Assembly (NCBI RefSeq): GCF_011742165.1
Contig: NZ_JAAQTO010000006.1
Coordinates: 62,001-126,000 of the forward strand
Origin: Billgrantia bachuensis
GTDB lineage: Bacteria; Pseudomonadota; Gammaproteobacteria; Pseudomonadales; Halomonadaceae
DNA length: 64,000 bases
Direction of reading: 5' to 3'
The position numbers were made by a program, and so were the translations under genes. The notes under the pieces were generated by a model. The model did no database searches. It was not told the origin of the DNA and saw only the letters and a list, made by a program, of their open reading frames with translations. This document shows positions 37,713 to 48,183 of the stretch, piece by piece (the first letter of the stretch is position 1; the number at the start of each line of letters is the position of its first letter).

Positions 37713-38773
37713 AGCGACTCCTCCTGCTCGGCGGCTACGGACGCGGACAGCGGAAAGGGCTCGAGGGCGCGCTGATCCGCTATCGCTTCGGCCAGCTCGG
37801 TCACGGCCATGGCATACAAATGACTATGGTTGTAGCGGGTAATGACATAGAAATTCTCGTACCCCAGGCGATAACGCCAGGCCGTATCGTCAGCTTCCAA
37901 CGCCAGCGGAATGACCGTCGTCGCGGCGTCGAGTTCTGCTCGAGGCACGATGCCGGCCTGCTCCAACTCGCTCAGGTCGAGGTAAGGCCGTTGGGTGCGG
38001 TTGAACTCGACCGCCTCGGGAGGCATATCGGGCCCCTCGGCTTCGGCATAGATGGGTTCGTCGCGACGCCAGCCATGCTCAGCGAAATAGTTGCCCACAC
38101 TGCCGATGGCATCGACCGGGTTGGTCCACAGGTCACGCTGGCCGTCGCCATCGAAATCCACCGCGTAGGCGCGGTAGCTGGTGGGAATGAACTGGGGGTA
38201 GCCCATAGCGCCGGCATAAGAGCCCATGAGGCTAGCGGGGTCGACACCCTGTTCGTGGCTGATCTCGAGGAAAGCGGCCAGTTCGCCGCGAAAGAAATTG
38301 CCGCGAGCCGGGTGATGGAAGGCCAGCGTGGCCAGGGAATCGAGTACGCGATGACGTCCGGTGAAGCGGCCGTAGCTGGTTTCGACGCCGATGATGGCGG
38401 CAATGATTTCCGGCGGCACGCCGTACTCTGCTCGGGCGCGGGAAAAGGCGTCGTCATGAGCCTCGATGAAGGCGACACCACGGGCGATTCGTTCCGGCTG
38501 AAGGAAGATCTCGCGGTATTCGTCCCAGCGTAGCCGACGCTCTGCCGCGCCTGCCATGGCATCGAGCACGCCCTGCTGGAAGACGGCATCCTGCAGTGCC
38601 GCCTCCAACCAGTCGCGCTCGATACCGCGCTCAGTGAGCTCGCTGACCAGCCCCCTCGCCCCCTCGTGCTGCGCAGGGGCAAAATCCGCGGCATGCAAGG
38701 CCGGCGCCAGCATCCATAGCGTCGTGGCCACCAGCACACCGCCAGCCCCTTTCCACTTTCTCGATGGCTTCAT
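37709..38773 (-). CDS. mltB: Membrane-bound lytic murein transglycosylase B family
   Basis: 354 residues. Signal peptide MKPSRKWKGAGGVLVATT with cleavage near ALHAAD; no lipobox, so it should be soluble in the periplasm, unlike E. coli MltB. The catalytic glutamate is in IGVETSYGRFTG, with SYAGAMGYPQFIPTSY and DFDGDGQRDLW following. The start at MKPSRKW is preferred; earlier in-frame codons overlap rodA. Confidence 0.92.
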   Translation of the reverse strand: MKPSRKWKGAGGVLVATTLWMLAPALHAADFAPAQHEGARGLVSELTERGIERDWLEAALQDAVFQQGVLDAMAGAAERRLRWDEYREIFLQPERIARGVAFIEAHDDAFSRARAEYGVPPEIIAAIIGVETSYGRFTGRHRVLDSLATLAFHHPARGNFFRGELAAFLEISHEQGVDPASLMGSYAGAMGYPQFIPTSYRAYAVDFDGDGQRDLWTNPVDAIGSVGNYFAEHGWRRDEPIYAEAEGPDMPPEAVEFNRTQRPYLDLSELEQAGIVPRAELDAATTVIPLALEADDTAWRYRLGYENFYVITRYNHSHLYAMAVTELAEAIADQRALEPFPLSASVAAEQEESL

Positions 38774-38834
38774 GCTTGCGCCACTCCCTGATCGGGGCCA
38801 CATCGTCCGGGCTCGCACACTCTGCACCCAGCCA

Positions 38835-39995
38835 TTATCGCGGCAGCAGGCGGCGATGCCCATGAATGGACATGAGAATACCGAATCCCGCCATCAAGGT
38901 CACGCTGGAGGTCCCACCGTAACTGACCAGCGGAAGAGGCACCCCGACCACGGGTAGAATTCCGCTGACCATGCCCACGTTGACGAAGATGTAGATGAAG
39001 AAGGTGAGAATGATACTGCCACCCAGTAAGCGCCCGAAGGTATCGTGCGCGGCGGTGGCAAGCCACAGTCCGCGGACCACGATCAAAAGATAGAGCAGCA
39101 GTATGAGCAGCATACCCACCAGACCGAACTCTTCGCCTAGCACTGCCACGATGAAGTCGGTGTGCCGCTCGGGCAGGAACTCGAGCTGGGACTGGGTCCC
39201 CTGCAACCACCCCTTGCCCCACAGTCCACCGCTACCGATGGCCGTGGTCGATTGAATGATGTTCCAACCGGCTCCGAGAGGGTCGCTTTCGGGATTGAGA
39301 AAGGTCAATACCCGCTGGCGCTGGTAGTTGTGCAGATTGATCCACAGCAGCGGCAGCGCCGCCGCCGCCGCGACGCAGAGCAGACCGATAAAGCGCCACG
39401 AGAGCCCCGCCATCAACACGACGAAGATCCCGGCACACCCCACCAGCAGCGAGGTGCCCAGGTCCGGCTGCTTGGCGATCAGCACGATGGGCACGCCGAG
39501 TATCACCGCACAGACCAACAGGTCCTTCCAGCGCGGGGGCAGTGCGCGCCGGCCCAGCCATGCCGCCAGCATCAGAGGCATGGCCAACTTCATCAGCTCG
39601 GAGGGCTGGAAGCGGATCACACCGGGGATTTCCAGCCAGCGCTGCGCCCCCATGCCCATATCCCCCACCAGCTCGACGGCCACCAGCATCAGCAGGCCGC
39701 CGCCGTAGACCAGCGGTGCCCAGCGCAACAATGTACCAGGCGGCAGTTGTGCCAATACCAGCATCACCACGACCGCGACCAGAAAGCGCGTTCCCTGCGC
39801 CATGACCACTTCGATGCGCTGACCGCTGGCACTGTAGAGAACCCCCAGCCCAGCGACCAGCAGTACCAGCAGCAGCAGCAGCAGCCAGGGGTCGAGGTGC
39901 GTCCGTTCCCAGATGCTCTTGCGCCGCGAAATACCACTTTCCGGAGCCCGCACCGGCCGGGCCCGCAGCCCCCGTGTCAATCCCATCAACGTCAT
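38835..39995 (-). CDS. rodA: Rod-shape peptidoglycan glycosyltransferase RodA
   Basis: 386 residues, ten membrane helices (SEDS family). It polymerises glycan strands for cell elongation with PBP2. Typical segments are YSASGQ, WLEIPGVIRFQPSELMK, AKQPDLGTS with the catalytic-loop aspartate, FLPERHTDFI and PLPLVSYGGTSSV. It begins four bases after the mrdA stop. The first helix is encoded by a six-unit CTG run on the coding strand. Confidence 0.96.
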   Translation of the reverse strand: MTLMGLTRGLRARPVRAPESGISRRKSIWERTHLDPWLLLLLLVLLVAGLGVLYSASGQRIEVVMAQGTRFLVAVVVMLVLAQLPPGTLLRWAPLVYGGGLLMLVAVELVGDMGMGAQRWLEIPGVIRFQPSELMKLAMPLMLAAWLGRRALPPRWKDLLVCAVILGVPIVLIAKQPDLGTSLLVGCAGIFVVLMAGLSWRFIGLLCVAAAAALPLLWINLHNYQRQRVLTFLNPESDPLGAGWNIIQSTTAIGSGGLWGKGWLQGTQSQLEFLPERHTDFIVAVLGEEFGLVGMLLILLLYLLIVVRGLWLATAAHDTFGRLLGGSIILTFFIYIFVNVGMVSGILPVVGVPLPLVSYGGTSSVTLMAGFGILMSIHGHRRLLPR

Positions 39996-39998
39996 CTG

Positions 39999-41906
39999 TC
40001 AGTTCCCCGCCACGCTGCCGGTGTCGTTTTCCATCACCTCACGCACCTCCTCGACGTCCGGGGCCTCCTCTTCCAGTAACCAGGCGTCGGTCATGGCCCG
40101 TGCCAGGTGTGCAGCATGAGTACTTCCCCCGCCGGCATTCTCCACGATCACGGCAACGGCGATCTGCGGATTCTCCAGCGGGGCAAAGGCCATGAACAGC
40201 GCATGGTCGCGTAGTCGCTCCGCCAGCTCTTCGGCGTTGTAGCGCTGGTCCTGCCCCAGCGAAAAGACCTGGGCGGTGCCGGACTTGCCACCCATCCTGT
40301 ATTCGAGATCCACACCGGTGCGCCTGGCCGTTCCCTCTTGCCCGCTGAGAACCTTCTCCATGCCGGTGAAGATTCGGTCCCACCAGCCTTCATTGCTGAT
40401 CACGATATCGTCGGGGGTGTCCGGTAGCTCCGTCGGCACCTCATCGTCACCGATCCGCCTCGCCAGACGCGGCCTCACCCATTGGCCGCGATTGGCGAGC
40501 ACCGCGGTGGCCGTTGCCAGTTGCAGCGGAGTGACCTGCCAATAGCCCTGGCCGATGCCGACCGAGAGCGTTTCCCCGGGGTACCAGGGCTGGTTGAAGC
40601 GAGCCCGCTTCCAATCCCGCGACGGCATCAGCGCACTGCTCTCTCCGAAAACGTCATGGCCGACGCGCTGGCCGAAGCCAAAGGCGCTCATCTGCTCGTG
40701 CAGGCGGTCGATGCCCAGCTCATGCGCCAGCGAGTAATAGTAGGTGTTGTTGGAGACGGCAATGGCGCGCTCCATGTCGACGCGCCCATGTCCCCAGCGC
40801 AACCAGTTGCGGTAGCGACGGCTGTCATTGGGCAACTGGTAGAACCCCGGGTCGTTGATGGTCTTCTCCGGGGTGATGACCCCCTCGGCCAGACCGGCCA
40901 GCGCCAGGAATGGCTTGATCGTCGAGCCTGGCGGATACTGGCCGCGAATGGCTCGGTTGAACAGCGGCAGGTCGATATCCTCCTGCAGCGCGCGGTAGGA
41001 GGCGAAATCGATCCCGGTGACGAACTGGTTGCTGTCGAACCCGGGCGCCGACACCATGGCCAGGATCTCGCCGGTTTGGGGGGCGATGGCGACGATCGAA
41101 CCGCGGCGGTTGTCGAGCAGCTCGTAGGCCAGCAGCTGCAACTCCTTGTCCAACGTCAACGTCAGGTTCTGCCCCGGGACCGGGTCGGTACGGCCCAGTT
41201 CGCGCAGCACCCTGCCACGGGCATTGGTCTCCACTTGACGCAGCCCGGCCTGACCGTGAAGCACGTCCTCGTAGAAGCGCTCCACCCCGGTCTTGCCGAT
41301 GAAATGGGTACCGGCGTAACGCCCGGGATCGAGCTCCTTGAGTTCGTCGGCGTTGATGCGACCGACATAGCCCAGGGCATGCGCCATGACTTGGGCATCG
41401 GGGTAGTAGCGCAGTAGCTGGGCCTCGACCTCGACCCCGGGGAGGCGATGCCGGTTGACTGCCAGCCGGGCGATCTGCGCCTCGTCGAGATCGCTCATCA
41501 GCAGGGCTGGCTGGAACGGCCGCTGACGTTGACGTGCGCGAATGCGAAAGCCCTCGGCCTCTTCGGGGGTCAGCGCCAGCAACTCCTCCAGCCGATCGAG
41601 GGTAGCATCGAGATCCTCGACCCGTTCGCGCGTCAGGGTCAGGTTATAGGTGGGGCGATTCTCGGCCAGCAGTATGCCGTTGCGGTCGTAGATCAATCCA
41701 CGAGTGGGCGGTAGCGGCTCCACCCTTACGCGATTCTTCTCGGAACGGGTACTGTAGACCTCGTGCTGGACCACCTGCAGATACACCAGCCGCCCCATCA
41801 ACAATCCCGTCAAGAGCAGGATCGTCAATACGGCAAGAAACGCCCGCACACGAAAGATGCGTAGCTCTTGTTCGGGGTTCTTCAAAGTGTCACGGCGGTC
41901 GCGCAT
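39999..41906 (-). CDS. mrdA: Penicillin-binding protein 2, elongation transpeptidase
   Basis: 635 residues. One N-terminal helix (about 20-42), a pedestal domain (from RVEPLPPTRGLIYDRNG), and the transpeptidase with PPGSTIKPF (active serine near residue 327), SNNTYY and KSGTAQ. It cross-links the strands made by RodA. The ribosome binding site is weak. Confidence 0.96.
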   Translation of the reverse strand: MRDRRDTLKNPEQELRIFRVRAFLAVLTILLLTGLLMGRLVYLQVVQHEVYSTRSEKNRVRVEPLPPTRGLIYDRNGILLAENRPTYNLTLTRERVEDLDATLDRLEELLALTPEEAEGFRIRARQRQRPFQPALLMSDLDEAQIARLAVNRHRLPGVEVEAQLLRYYPDAQVMAHALGYVGRINADELKELDPGRYAGTHFIGKTGVERFYEDVLHGQAGLRQVETNARGRVLRELGRTDPVPGQNLTLTLDKELQLLAYELLDNRRGSIVAIAPQTGEILAMVSAPGFDSNQFVTGIDFASYRALQEDIDLPLFNRAIRGQYPPGSTIKPFLALAGLAEGVITPEKTINDPGFYQLPNDSRRYRNWLRWGHGRVDMERAIAVSNNTYYYSLAHELGIDRLHEQMSAFGFGQRVGHDVFGESSALMPSRDWKRARFNQPWYPGETLSVGIGQGYWQVTPLQLATATAVLANRGQWVRPRLARRIGDDEVPTELPDTPDDIVISNEGWWDRIFTGMEKVLSGQEGTARRTGVDLEYRMGGKSGTAQVFSLGQDQRYNAEELAERLRDHALFMAFAPLENPQIAVAVIVENAGGGSTHAAHLARAMTDAWLLEEEAPDVEEVREVMENDTGSVAGN

Positions 41907-41947
41907 GCCGAAAATTGTCTCGACTCAGGTTGTCGTAAAGCCGCCGT

Positions 41948-42415
41948 TCAGCGGTGGTAGGGGTGCCCTACCATCAGGGTCCAGGCGCGGTAGAGCTGTT
42001 CGGCCAAAATCACCCTGACCAGCGGATGGGGAAGGGTCAGCGGTGACAGCGACCAGCGTCGGTCGGCCGCCGCCGAAAGTTCCGGGGCCAACCCGTCCGG
42101 CCCACCGACCAGTAACACCACATCGCGTCCCTCATGGCGCCAGGTTTCGGCTTCCCGGGCCAATTGCTCGGTGCTCCAGCTCTTTCCATCGACCTCGAGC
42201 GCGACCGTGAGTTCATCACCACGCAGCCGCTCGCGAATACGCTTGGCTTCGAGCGCCACGGCTCTGGCCGTGTCGGCGTTCTTGCCACGCTGACCGGGAG
42301 CGATCTCCTCGACCTCCATTGCAAAATCGCGAGGCAGACGCTTGCGATACTCCTCGACACCTTCGGTGACCCAGCCAGGCATGCGTGTGCCGACCGCCAG
42401 CAGGCGGATCCTCAT
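41948..42415 (-). CDS. rlmH: 23S rRNA pseudouridine-1915 N3-methyltransferase
   Basis: 155 residues, exactly the family size. A SPOUT methyltransferase acting on assembled 70S ribosomes. LLVGGPDGL and [18 protein letters not shown] form the knotted SAM site. It starts at [13 protein letters not shown], the ATG sharing bases with the rsfS stop (ATGA). Confidence 0.96.
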   Translation of the reverse strand: MRIRLLAVGTRMPGWVTEGVEEYRKRLPRDFAMEVEEIAPGQRGKNADTARAVALEAKRIRERLRGDELTVALEVDGKSWSTEQLAREAETWRHEGRDVVLLVGGPDGLAPELSAAADRRWSLSPLTLPHPLVRVILAEQLYRAWTLMVGHPYHR

Positions 42416-42774
42416 GCGCCACCGTGTTCCTGCTGCTGCTCCGAGTCGCTCGGCAAATCGGCCCACAGCCGTTCCAGGTCGTACAACTGGCGGGTCTCGG
42501 GGAGCATGACATGGACGACCAGATCGCCCAGGTCAACCAGGACCCAGTCGGACCCGGCCTGCCCCTCCACTCCCAGCGGCTGGACACCGTTGGCCTTGGC
42601 CTGATGGACCACGTGCTCTGCAAGCGCAGCAACGTGACGCGTGGAAGTACCGCTGGCCACGATCATCAGGTCGGTAACGCTGGTCAGCCGGGATACGTCC
42701 AGCTGCGCAACGTCCTTGGCCTTCAGGTCATCCAACGCCTCTACCACCAGAGTCTTGAGCGAATCGTTCTGCAT
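42412..42774 (-). CDS. rsfS: Ribosomal silencing factor RsfS
   Basis: 120 residues. Binds ribosomal protein uL14 and blocks subunit joining in starvation. [21 protein letters not shown] and [14 protein letters not shown] are the family motifs. GAGGGG precedes the ATG. It is translationally coupled to rlmH. Confidence 0.95.
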   Translation of the reverse strand: MQNDSLKTLVVEALDDLKAKDVAQLDVSRLTSVTDLMIVASGTSTRHVAALAEHVVHQAKANGVQPLGVEGQAGSDWVLVDLGDLVVHVMLPETRQLYDLERLWADLPSDSEQQQEHGGA

Positions 42775-42840
42775 AGCCCCTCATCAACGGGAAGTCTTGG
42801 TCGCCGCCATTGTAGCGTCTTGGGAAGCCGCTGGCAGCGC

Positions 42841-43542
42841 TCAACGACGTCGATAAAGCAAGTTGTCGAGAATTCTCCCTTCAACGGCCTCTGGCAGCAG
42901 AAAGCGGACGCTCCTATTCGACGCGAGGCGCCGACGAATCTCGGTCGCCGAGATCGACAAGCGTGTAGGCAACGCAAGGCGCAACAGGCCGCCCGCGGGG
43001 CGCCGCATCAATGCGCCGGGGCTAAAGACTTCTCGCCCCTCGATCAGCTCGGCCAAGGCAGTCGTCAACGGCGCTTCGCAGCCGGGACGATCTATCACCA
43101 CCAAGTGGGCCAACTCGAAGAGGCGCTGCGGTGAGTGCCAGTCTGCCAGGCGCAGGAAGGCGTCATGGCCCAGCGCCATGACGAGTCTTGCCTGATCGCC
43201 ATATTCGCGGCGCAGGCTGGCCAGGGTATCGGCGCTGTACGATGGCCCGTCGCGCTCGAGCTCCCGGGGGTCGGCGACCAGCCCCGGCGTGTCGCCGATA
43301 CCCAGTTGCAGCAGCGTCAGGCGTTCCTCGGGCGTAACCTGGGGCGTGTCACGTAGGGGCGGCACCTTGGCCGGCACCATGTGCACCCGATCCAGTTGCA
43401 GGACTTCGAGCAGCTCCAAGGCGCTACGCAGGTGCCCCAGGTGCACGGGATCGAAGGTACCCCCCAGCATGGCCACTCGCGGCGGTTCCAGAGGAACCGC
43501 GGCACGTTGGGCAGGTAGCGTACTGGTCTGGTGCGAAGTCAC
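42841..43542 (-). CDS. nadD: Nicotinate-nucleotide adenylyltransferase
   Basis: 233 residues. Makes deamido-NAD from nicotinate mononucleotide and [16 protein letters not shown] is the nucleotide-binding motif and [11 protein letters not shown] the C-terminal signature. It starts at GTG overlapping the proA stop (GTGA). Confidence 0.95.
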   Translation of the reverse strand: MTSHQTSTLPAQRAAVPLEPPRVAMLGGTFDPVHLGHLRSALELLEVLQLDRVHMVPAKVPPLRDTPQVTPEERLTLLQLGIGDTPGLVADPRELERDGPSYSADTLASLRREYGDQARLVMALGHDAFLRLADWHSPQRLFELAHLVVIDRPGCEAPLTTALAELIEGREVFSPGALMRRPAGGLLRLALPTRLSISATEIRRRLASNRSVRFLLPEAVEGRILDNLLYRRR

Positions 43543-44840
43543 CGGCGAACCTGGCCGTCGCCCAGCACCACGTACTTGCGCGTGGTCAGGCCCTCGAGCC
43601 CCACCGGCCCGCGGGCGTGCAACTTATCGGTGGAAATGCCGATTTCGGCCCCCAGGCCGTACTCGAAGCCGTCGGCGAAACGGGTCGAGGCATTGACGAT
43701 CACCGAACTGGAATCGACCTCGGCCATGAAGCGACGCGCCAGTCCGTAATCTTCCGTGACGATGGCATCGGTGTGGTGCGAGCCGTAGCGCTCGATATGC
43801 TCGATGGCGGCATCGATACCGTCGACTACGCGAACCGCCAGGATCGGCGCTAGATATTCGGCATGCCAATCATCCTCGCCCGCGGCGGCCATACCAGGCA
43901 GAATCGCCCGGGTGCGATCGCAGCCGCGCAGCTCGACGCCGTGCTCGGCATAGGCGTCGGCCAACTGCGGCAACAACGCTGCGGCGACGGGCGCATCGAT
44001 GAGCAGCGTCTCCATGGTATTGCAGGTGCCGTAGCGTTGCGTCTTGGCATTGACGGCTATCGCCAAGGCCTTCTCGGGATCCGCCGTGGCGTCGACATAG
44101 ACATGGCATACCCCGTCCAGGTGCTTGATCACCGGCACCCGCGCTTCGCGCGAGATACGCTCGATCAGCGACTTGCCACCGCGGGGAATGATGACGTCGA
44201 CATATTCCGGCATGGCGATCAGTTGCCCTACCGCCGCACGGTCGGTGGTAGCCACCACCTGTACGGCATCCTCCGGCAAACCGGCCACACGCAGCCCCTC
44301 GCGTATGCAGACGGCAATCGCGGCATTGGAGTCGCACGCCTCGGAGCCTCCACGCAGAATGCTGGCGTTGCCTGATTTCAGGCACAGGCTGGCGGCCTCC
44401 AGGGTCACGTTAGGCCTTGACTCGTAAATGATTCCAATCACGCCGAGCGGTACTCGCATCTGACCCACCTGAATACCGCTGGGGCGAAAGCGCAATCCTT
44501 CGATCTCTCCGACGGGGTCGGGCAGTGCCGCCACCTGCTGCAACCCCTCCACCATGGCGTCGAGCCGGCCCTCATCCAGTGCCAGGCGATCCAGCAGCGC
44601 AGGCTCCAGACCGTTGTCACGCCCACGTGCGATGTCCGCGGCGTTGGCAGCCAGCACGTCGCTGCGGCGATGCTGGAGCTGCTCGGCCATGGCCAGCAGG
44701 GCGCGGTTCTTGTCGCCCGTGACGGCACGGCGCATGTGGGTGGCAGCAATACGTGCCGCCTGGCCAAGGCGAGTCATGTAGGCGGTGACATCACCGATAG
44801 CGGCTTCGGTACGTTCGGTTTGGGAGGCGTGAGCGGACAT
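43539..44840 (-). CDS. proA: Gamma-glutamyl phosphate reductase
   Basis: 433 residues. Second enzyme of proline synthesis, an aldehyde dehydrogenase fold. [20 protein letters not shown] and the catalytic cysteine in [12 protein letters not shown] are present. The start [10 protein letters not shown] has GGAG upstream; a much longer in-frame extension is not homologous. It heads a run of overlapping genes proA-nadD. Confidence 0.96.
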   Translation of the reverse strand: MSAHASQTERTEAAIGDVTAYMTRLGQAARIAATHMRRAVTGDKNRALLAMAEQLQHRRSDVLAANAADIARGRDNGLEPALLDRLALDEGRLDAMVEGLQQVAALPDPVGEIEGLRFRPSGIQVGQMRVPLGVIGIIYESRPNVTLEAASLCLKSGNASILRGGSEACDSNAAIAVCIREGLRVAGLPEDAVQVVATTDRAAVGQLIAMPEYVDVIIPRGGKSLIERISREARVPVIKHLDGVCHVYVDATADPEKALAIAVNAKTQRYGTCNTMETLLIDAPVAAALLPQLADAYAEHGVELRGCDRTRAILPGMAAAGEDDWHAEYLAPILAVRVVDGIDAAIEHIERYGSHHTDAIVTEDYGLARRFMAEVDSSSVIVNASTRFADGFEYGLGAEIGISTDKLHARGPVGLEGLTTRKYVVLGDGQVRR

Positions 44841-44929
44841 GCTGAACGAAGTTCTCCTGGCAGAGCGCCACATGGCGCTGCGGGCGTTATACTGGCGCGA
44901 CTCCACGTCGACCTCCATAGTAAGGCACC

Positions 44930-45799
44930 ATGCAGAGCAAGTACAAAGTCGGGCTGATGCGCCTGAACCTGTGGGCCGCAGCGCTACTGTTGATCCTGCT
45001 GGCGTACCTGTCGGAACGGCTGTCCAGCGCCTTGTTGCTGGTCCTGGCCAGCGTCTGGCTGATGGTGACCGCCAGCCTGCTCGAAATGAGCCACCGGCGT
45101 CCCGCCACCGTGCCCTGGCAGCTGCTGCCCAGCCTGCTGCTGGCCGGCCTGCTCGCCGCCGATCCGGAACGGCACGCGCTGTGGCTGTGGGTCTGGCCCG
45201 CCCTGCTGATGCTGCCACAGCCCGGCTGGGTGCTGACCCTTACCTGTACGCTGGCGGTACTGACATGGTGGATGCTGGCGGATTTGCTGGGGATCGAGCA
45301 GACGCTGTTCTCCGGTCTGGTACTGCTGCCACTGATGCTGCTTGGGCTGGCGCGTAACCGTCACTTGTTGCCGACACGCTCCACCGCACGACAACGTATG
45401 CGCCTGGTGCCGGGGCTCCCCTTGTGGAGCGGCCAGCAGCTTTCCACCGACTTGCGTCGTGAGCGCGCACGCTGCAGGCGCGAAGGGGTGCACGCCGAAC
45501 TGATGCTGCTACGCACTTCGCGACGCCAGCTCTGGCCGCTGGCCCAGGACCTGTGCCGCCTGACTCACGAATTCGAGAACTGCTACCGCCTCGATCACCG
45601 CACCCTGGCCACGCTATTGCTCAGCCGGGACGGCAAACAGGCGAGCGAACGGCGCCATGCGCTACTCAAGGGGCTACGCCCCAGCGCCAAGGTCCGCTTC
45701 GCCCCGTTGAGCGACCTGGGTACGCTGGAGGAAGCGGTGCAGCGTTTCGAGCGCCAGCGCGAAGACCTCCAGATCGAGACGGAGAGCTCTCATGGCTGA
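44930..45799 (+). CDS. Membrane protein with degenerate GGDEF-like domain (first of pair)
   Basis: 289 residues. About five membrane helices occupy residues 10-140. The C-terminal part ([25 protein letters not shown]..., ...[13 protein letters not shown]...) follows the secondary-structure pattern of a GGDEF domain, but no GGDEF signature, metal aspartates or DxLT entry motif remain, so diguanylate cyclase activity is not expected. It overlaps the next gene by eight bases; that gene has the same layout. Function unknown; a regulatory or receptor role is speculative. Confidence 0.7.
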   Translation: MQSKYKVGLMRLNLWAAALLLILLAYLSERLSSALLLVLASVWLMVTASLLEMSHRRPATVPWQLLPSLLLAGLLAADPERHALWLWVWPALLMLPQPGWVLTLTCTLAVLTWWMLADLLGIEQTLFSGLVLLPLMLLGLARNRHLLPTRSTARQRMRLVPGLPLWSGQQLSTDLRRERARCRREGVHAELMLLRTSRRQLWPLAQDLCRLTHEFENCYRLDHRTLATLLLSRDGKQASERRHALLKGLRPSAKVRFAPLSDLGTLEEAVQRFERQREDLQIETESSHG

Positions 45800-46724
45800 C
45801 GACAACCGCACCCATATGACACGTATCGTCGTTGCCTATGCCATTGCCACTCTCTTGCTGGGCGGCTATTCGATCTGGCGTTATCTCATGGGCGATTACA
45901 ATCGCATCCTGCTGCCGGCATCGCTTGCCCTGGTCATGCTGGTGGCCTGCCTGATGTGCATCGCCAGCGCCAGCCAGGCCCGGCTGTCAGCCTATCTGGC
46001 ATTGATAGCCGGCTATCTGATGCTGGCCCTGGAACTGCCACAGCTGGACGAGGCGGGAATCATGTGGCTAGGGTTCGCCCCCTTGCTCACGGTGCTGCTG
46101 CTGCCCCTTGCCTCCGCCATGCTGCTCAACCTTCTGCTGGCTCCGGTCTGGCTCCTGCTCAGCGACACGCAGTTGGATGTTCACCTGGCATTGAGTTATG
46201 TCGCCATGGCACTGGTGGCAGCTCTGGTACCCTGGGAGCAGCGCCGCCAGCAGGCGCTACTGGATGCCACCAACCCCCGCGACCCTCATTGTAACGCCCT
46301 GGCTCGCGAGGCCATGCATGAGCTGTTGGCCAGTGAATACAAGCGCACCCAGTTCCTCGGCCAGCCCTTTGCCGTACTTACGCTTCACTTGCCTCAGTTG
46401 GAGATGGCCAGCGAGCAGTTCGGCAACCGGGCGCGTCAGGCTCTGCTCGATGCGCTTTGTCTGGTCGTCAATCGCTTTTCGCGGCGCCACGACTTCCTCG
46501 GCCGGCAGAGCGCCTCCACTTTCTGGCTGGTACTGCCGGACACCAGCCAGAGCGGTGTCCAGATGGTGCAGCAACGCGTCGGTCAAGCACTTGAAACCAC
46601 GGTACTGGTGGATACCGGGCCGCTGCAGGTGAGAATTGCCCACTGCCAGCGCCTTCCGGGGGAAAGCTGGCCGCGCTTTGAGCAGCGCCTGCTGACCATG
46701 ACGCGACATCTCAGCAACAACTGA
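45792..46724 (+). CDS. Membrane protein with degenerate GGDEF-like domain (second of pair)
   Basis: 310 residues. Five to six membrane helices (about 10-150) then a cytoplasmic region with GGDEF-like order: DATNPRDPHCNALA at the usual DxLTGLxNR place, QPFAVLTLHLPQLE for the first metal strand, and RRHDFLGRQSASTFWLVLPD where RxGGDEF-F would be. The signature residues are replaced (RQSAS), so it should be catalytically dead. Homology to the previous gene is at the level of layout. Together they could form a heteromeric sensor. Confidence 0.72.
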   Translation: MADDNRTHMTRIVVAYAIATLLLGGYSIWRYLMGDYNRILLPASLALVMLVACLMCIASASQARLSAYLALIAGYLMLALELPQLDEAGIMWLGFAPLLTVLLLPLASAMLLNLLLAPVWLLLSDTQLDVHLALSYVAMALVAALVPWEQRRQQALLDATNPRDPHCNALAREAMHELLASEYKRTQFLGQPFAVLTLHLPQLEMASEQFGNRARQALLDALCLVVNRFSRRHDFLGRQSASTFWLVLPDTSQSGVQMVQQRVGQALETTVLVDTGPLQVRIAHCQRLPGESWPRFEQRLLTMTRHLSNN

Positions 46725-46767
46725 AGCGATCGCTGTGTACAGGAGCTGGTAACCAAGGAGCCGATGC

Positions 46768-48165
46768 TTGAGCCTGACCGAAACCCTGCTGCAACTCGCC
46801 CCTTCTCCCGAAATTTTGCTGTTCATCATGGGCGCCATCGCTTTGCTCGAGTCGCTGGCCCTGATCGGCCTGCTGCTGCCCGGCGTGGTTCTGATCACGG
46901 CAACGGCCTCGCTGGCCGGCCATCAGGACATGTCCGTGGCATCGCTACTGCTGGCAGCCTTCGGCGGTGCCATACTCGGCGACGGGCTCAGCTTTACCCT
47001 GGGCTATACCCAGCGCGAGCGGGTCACCCGAATGTGGCCGCTTTCGCGCCATCCAGAGTGGCTGGCTCGAGGCGCACGCTTCTTTCAGCGCTACGGTAGC
47101 CTGTCGGTGTTCTTCGGGCGTTTCGTCGGCCCGGTTCGCCCCATCATTCCGCTGATCGCCGGCATGCTGCACATGTCTCCGCGGGCCTTCCTGTGGGCCA
47201 ACCTGGCCTCGGCGGCCCTGTGGGCGCCGGCCTATGTGCTGCCCGGGTATCTGCTCGGGCAGACCTGGCAGCAGTTGCTGACGATCCCGGCGGGGCTGGA
47301 GGCGTTGCTGATCACACTGGCCGTGATCGTCGTGGTGATGGTAGTAGCCTTCTCGTGGCTGCGTCATCAGGTGAGCCGTTCCGGACGCATTTACCGAATG
47401 CTGGCGCGCGGTGCAAGGCGCCATCCCCTGCTGCGCCGGACCTGGCTGAAACGTAGCTGGCAGGGCGAGATACCGCTGGCCAGCTGGCTGCTGCTGATCT
47501 TCTCGCTCGGTGGGCTTTCAGGCCTGACCATTGCGGTCATTCGCCAGCGCGGCCCCTTCCCCATCGACCTACAGGTGTACGCTTTCTTCGACGCCCTGGT
47601 GGTACCGATGCTGCCCGAAGCGGGTCAATTGCTGGCACGCGTCGGCGATATCGTCGGCATTCTGGCCCTGGTACTGCCCTGGGGCGCCTGGCTGCTGGCC
47701 CGCCGACACCTGGCCGCCCTGGCCCATGTCGGCGCCGGGCTCGGCGGTATCGCCGTGCTGAATATTCTGGGCAAAGCGCTGATCGGCCGTCCACGCCCGG
47801 ATACGCCCGACTACCTGACCGGCTCGTTGGCCTACCCCAGCGCCCACGCCTCGTCCGCCGTGGTGCTGTATGGCCTGGCTGCCGCCTTCATCGCCCAGGA
47901 GCTGCCACCACAGCGACGCTTCTGGGCTTACTGGCTGGCCATTGCCCTGACCTTGCCCATGGCGCTGTCGCGCCTGGTCATCGGCGTGCACTGGCTGACC
48001 GATCTGATCGGCGGCGGCCTGCTGGGGCTGGTGGTCTGCGCGCTGGTGCGGCTGGCCTGGCAGCGCAAGCCTCACGCTCCGCTCTCACCCTGTCCGTGGC
48101 CCTGGCTGACAGTCGCCTCGCTGGTATTGCTCAGCGCCCGGGTGGCGCTGCTGCCGGCCGTGTGA
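46768..48165 (+). CDS. DedA-PAP2 fusion membrane protein
   Basis: 465 residues. Residues 1-200 are a DedA/SNARE-associated domain (AFGGAILGDGLSFTLGY, FFGRFVGPVRPIIPLIAG), a family of undecaprenyl phosphate and lipid flippases. Residues 220-465 are a membrane PAP2 phosphatase with KALIGRPRP, YPSAHASSAV and SRLVIGVHWLTDLIGG. The fusion would couple lipid carrier dephosphorylation with recycling across the membrane; that role is inferred. The start is TTG: AAGGAG lies six bases before it, and the nearby ATG at 46764 is out of frame. It follows the GGDEF pair by 43 bases, possibly one operon. Confidence 0.88.
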   Translation: MSLTETLLQLAPSPEILLFIMGAIALLESLALIGLLLPGVVLITATASLAGHQDMSVASLLLAAFGGAILGDGLSFTLGYTQRERVTRMWPLSRHPEWLARGARFFQRYGSLSVFFGRFVGPVRPIIPLIAGMLHMSPRAFLWANLASAALWAPAYVLPGYLLGQTWQQLLTIPAGLEALLITLAVIVVVMVVAFSWLRHQVSRSGRIYRMLARGARRHPLLRRTWLKRSWQGEIPLASWLLLIFSLGGLSGLTIAVIRQRGPFPIDLQVYAFFDALVVPMLPEAGQLLARVGDIVGILALVLPWGAWLLARRHLAALAHVGAGLGGIAVLNILGKALIGRPRPDTPDYLTGSLAYPSAHASSAVVLYGLAAAFIAQELPPQRRFWAYWLAIALTLPMALSRLVIGVHWLTDLIGGGLLGLVVCALVRLAWQRKPHAPLSPCPWPWLTVASLVLLSARVALLPAV

Positions 48166-48183
48166 CGAGCGCCGCCGCGGATC

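Noticed and set aside
39867-39884. Six CAG units (CTG on the coding strand) in rodA as a possible phase-variable repeat
   Set aside because: The repeat is in frame and encodes leucines of the first membrane helix; gain or loss of units would not switch the gene off.
46764-46766. ATG as start of the DedA-PAP2 gene
   Set aside because: It opens a different frame ending after 111 codons without homology; the TTG at 46768 reads the DedA domain and has AAGGAG at the right distance.
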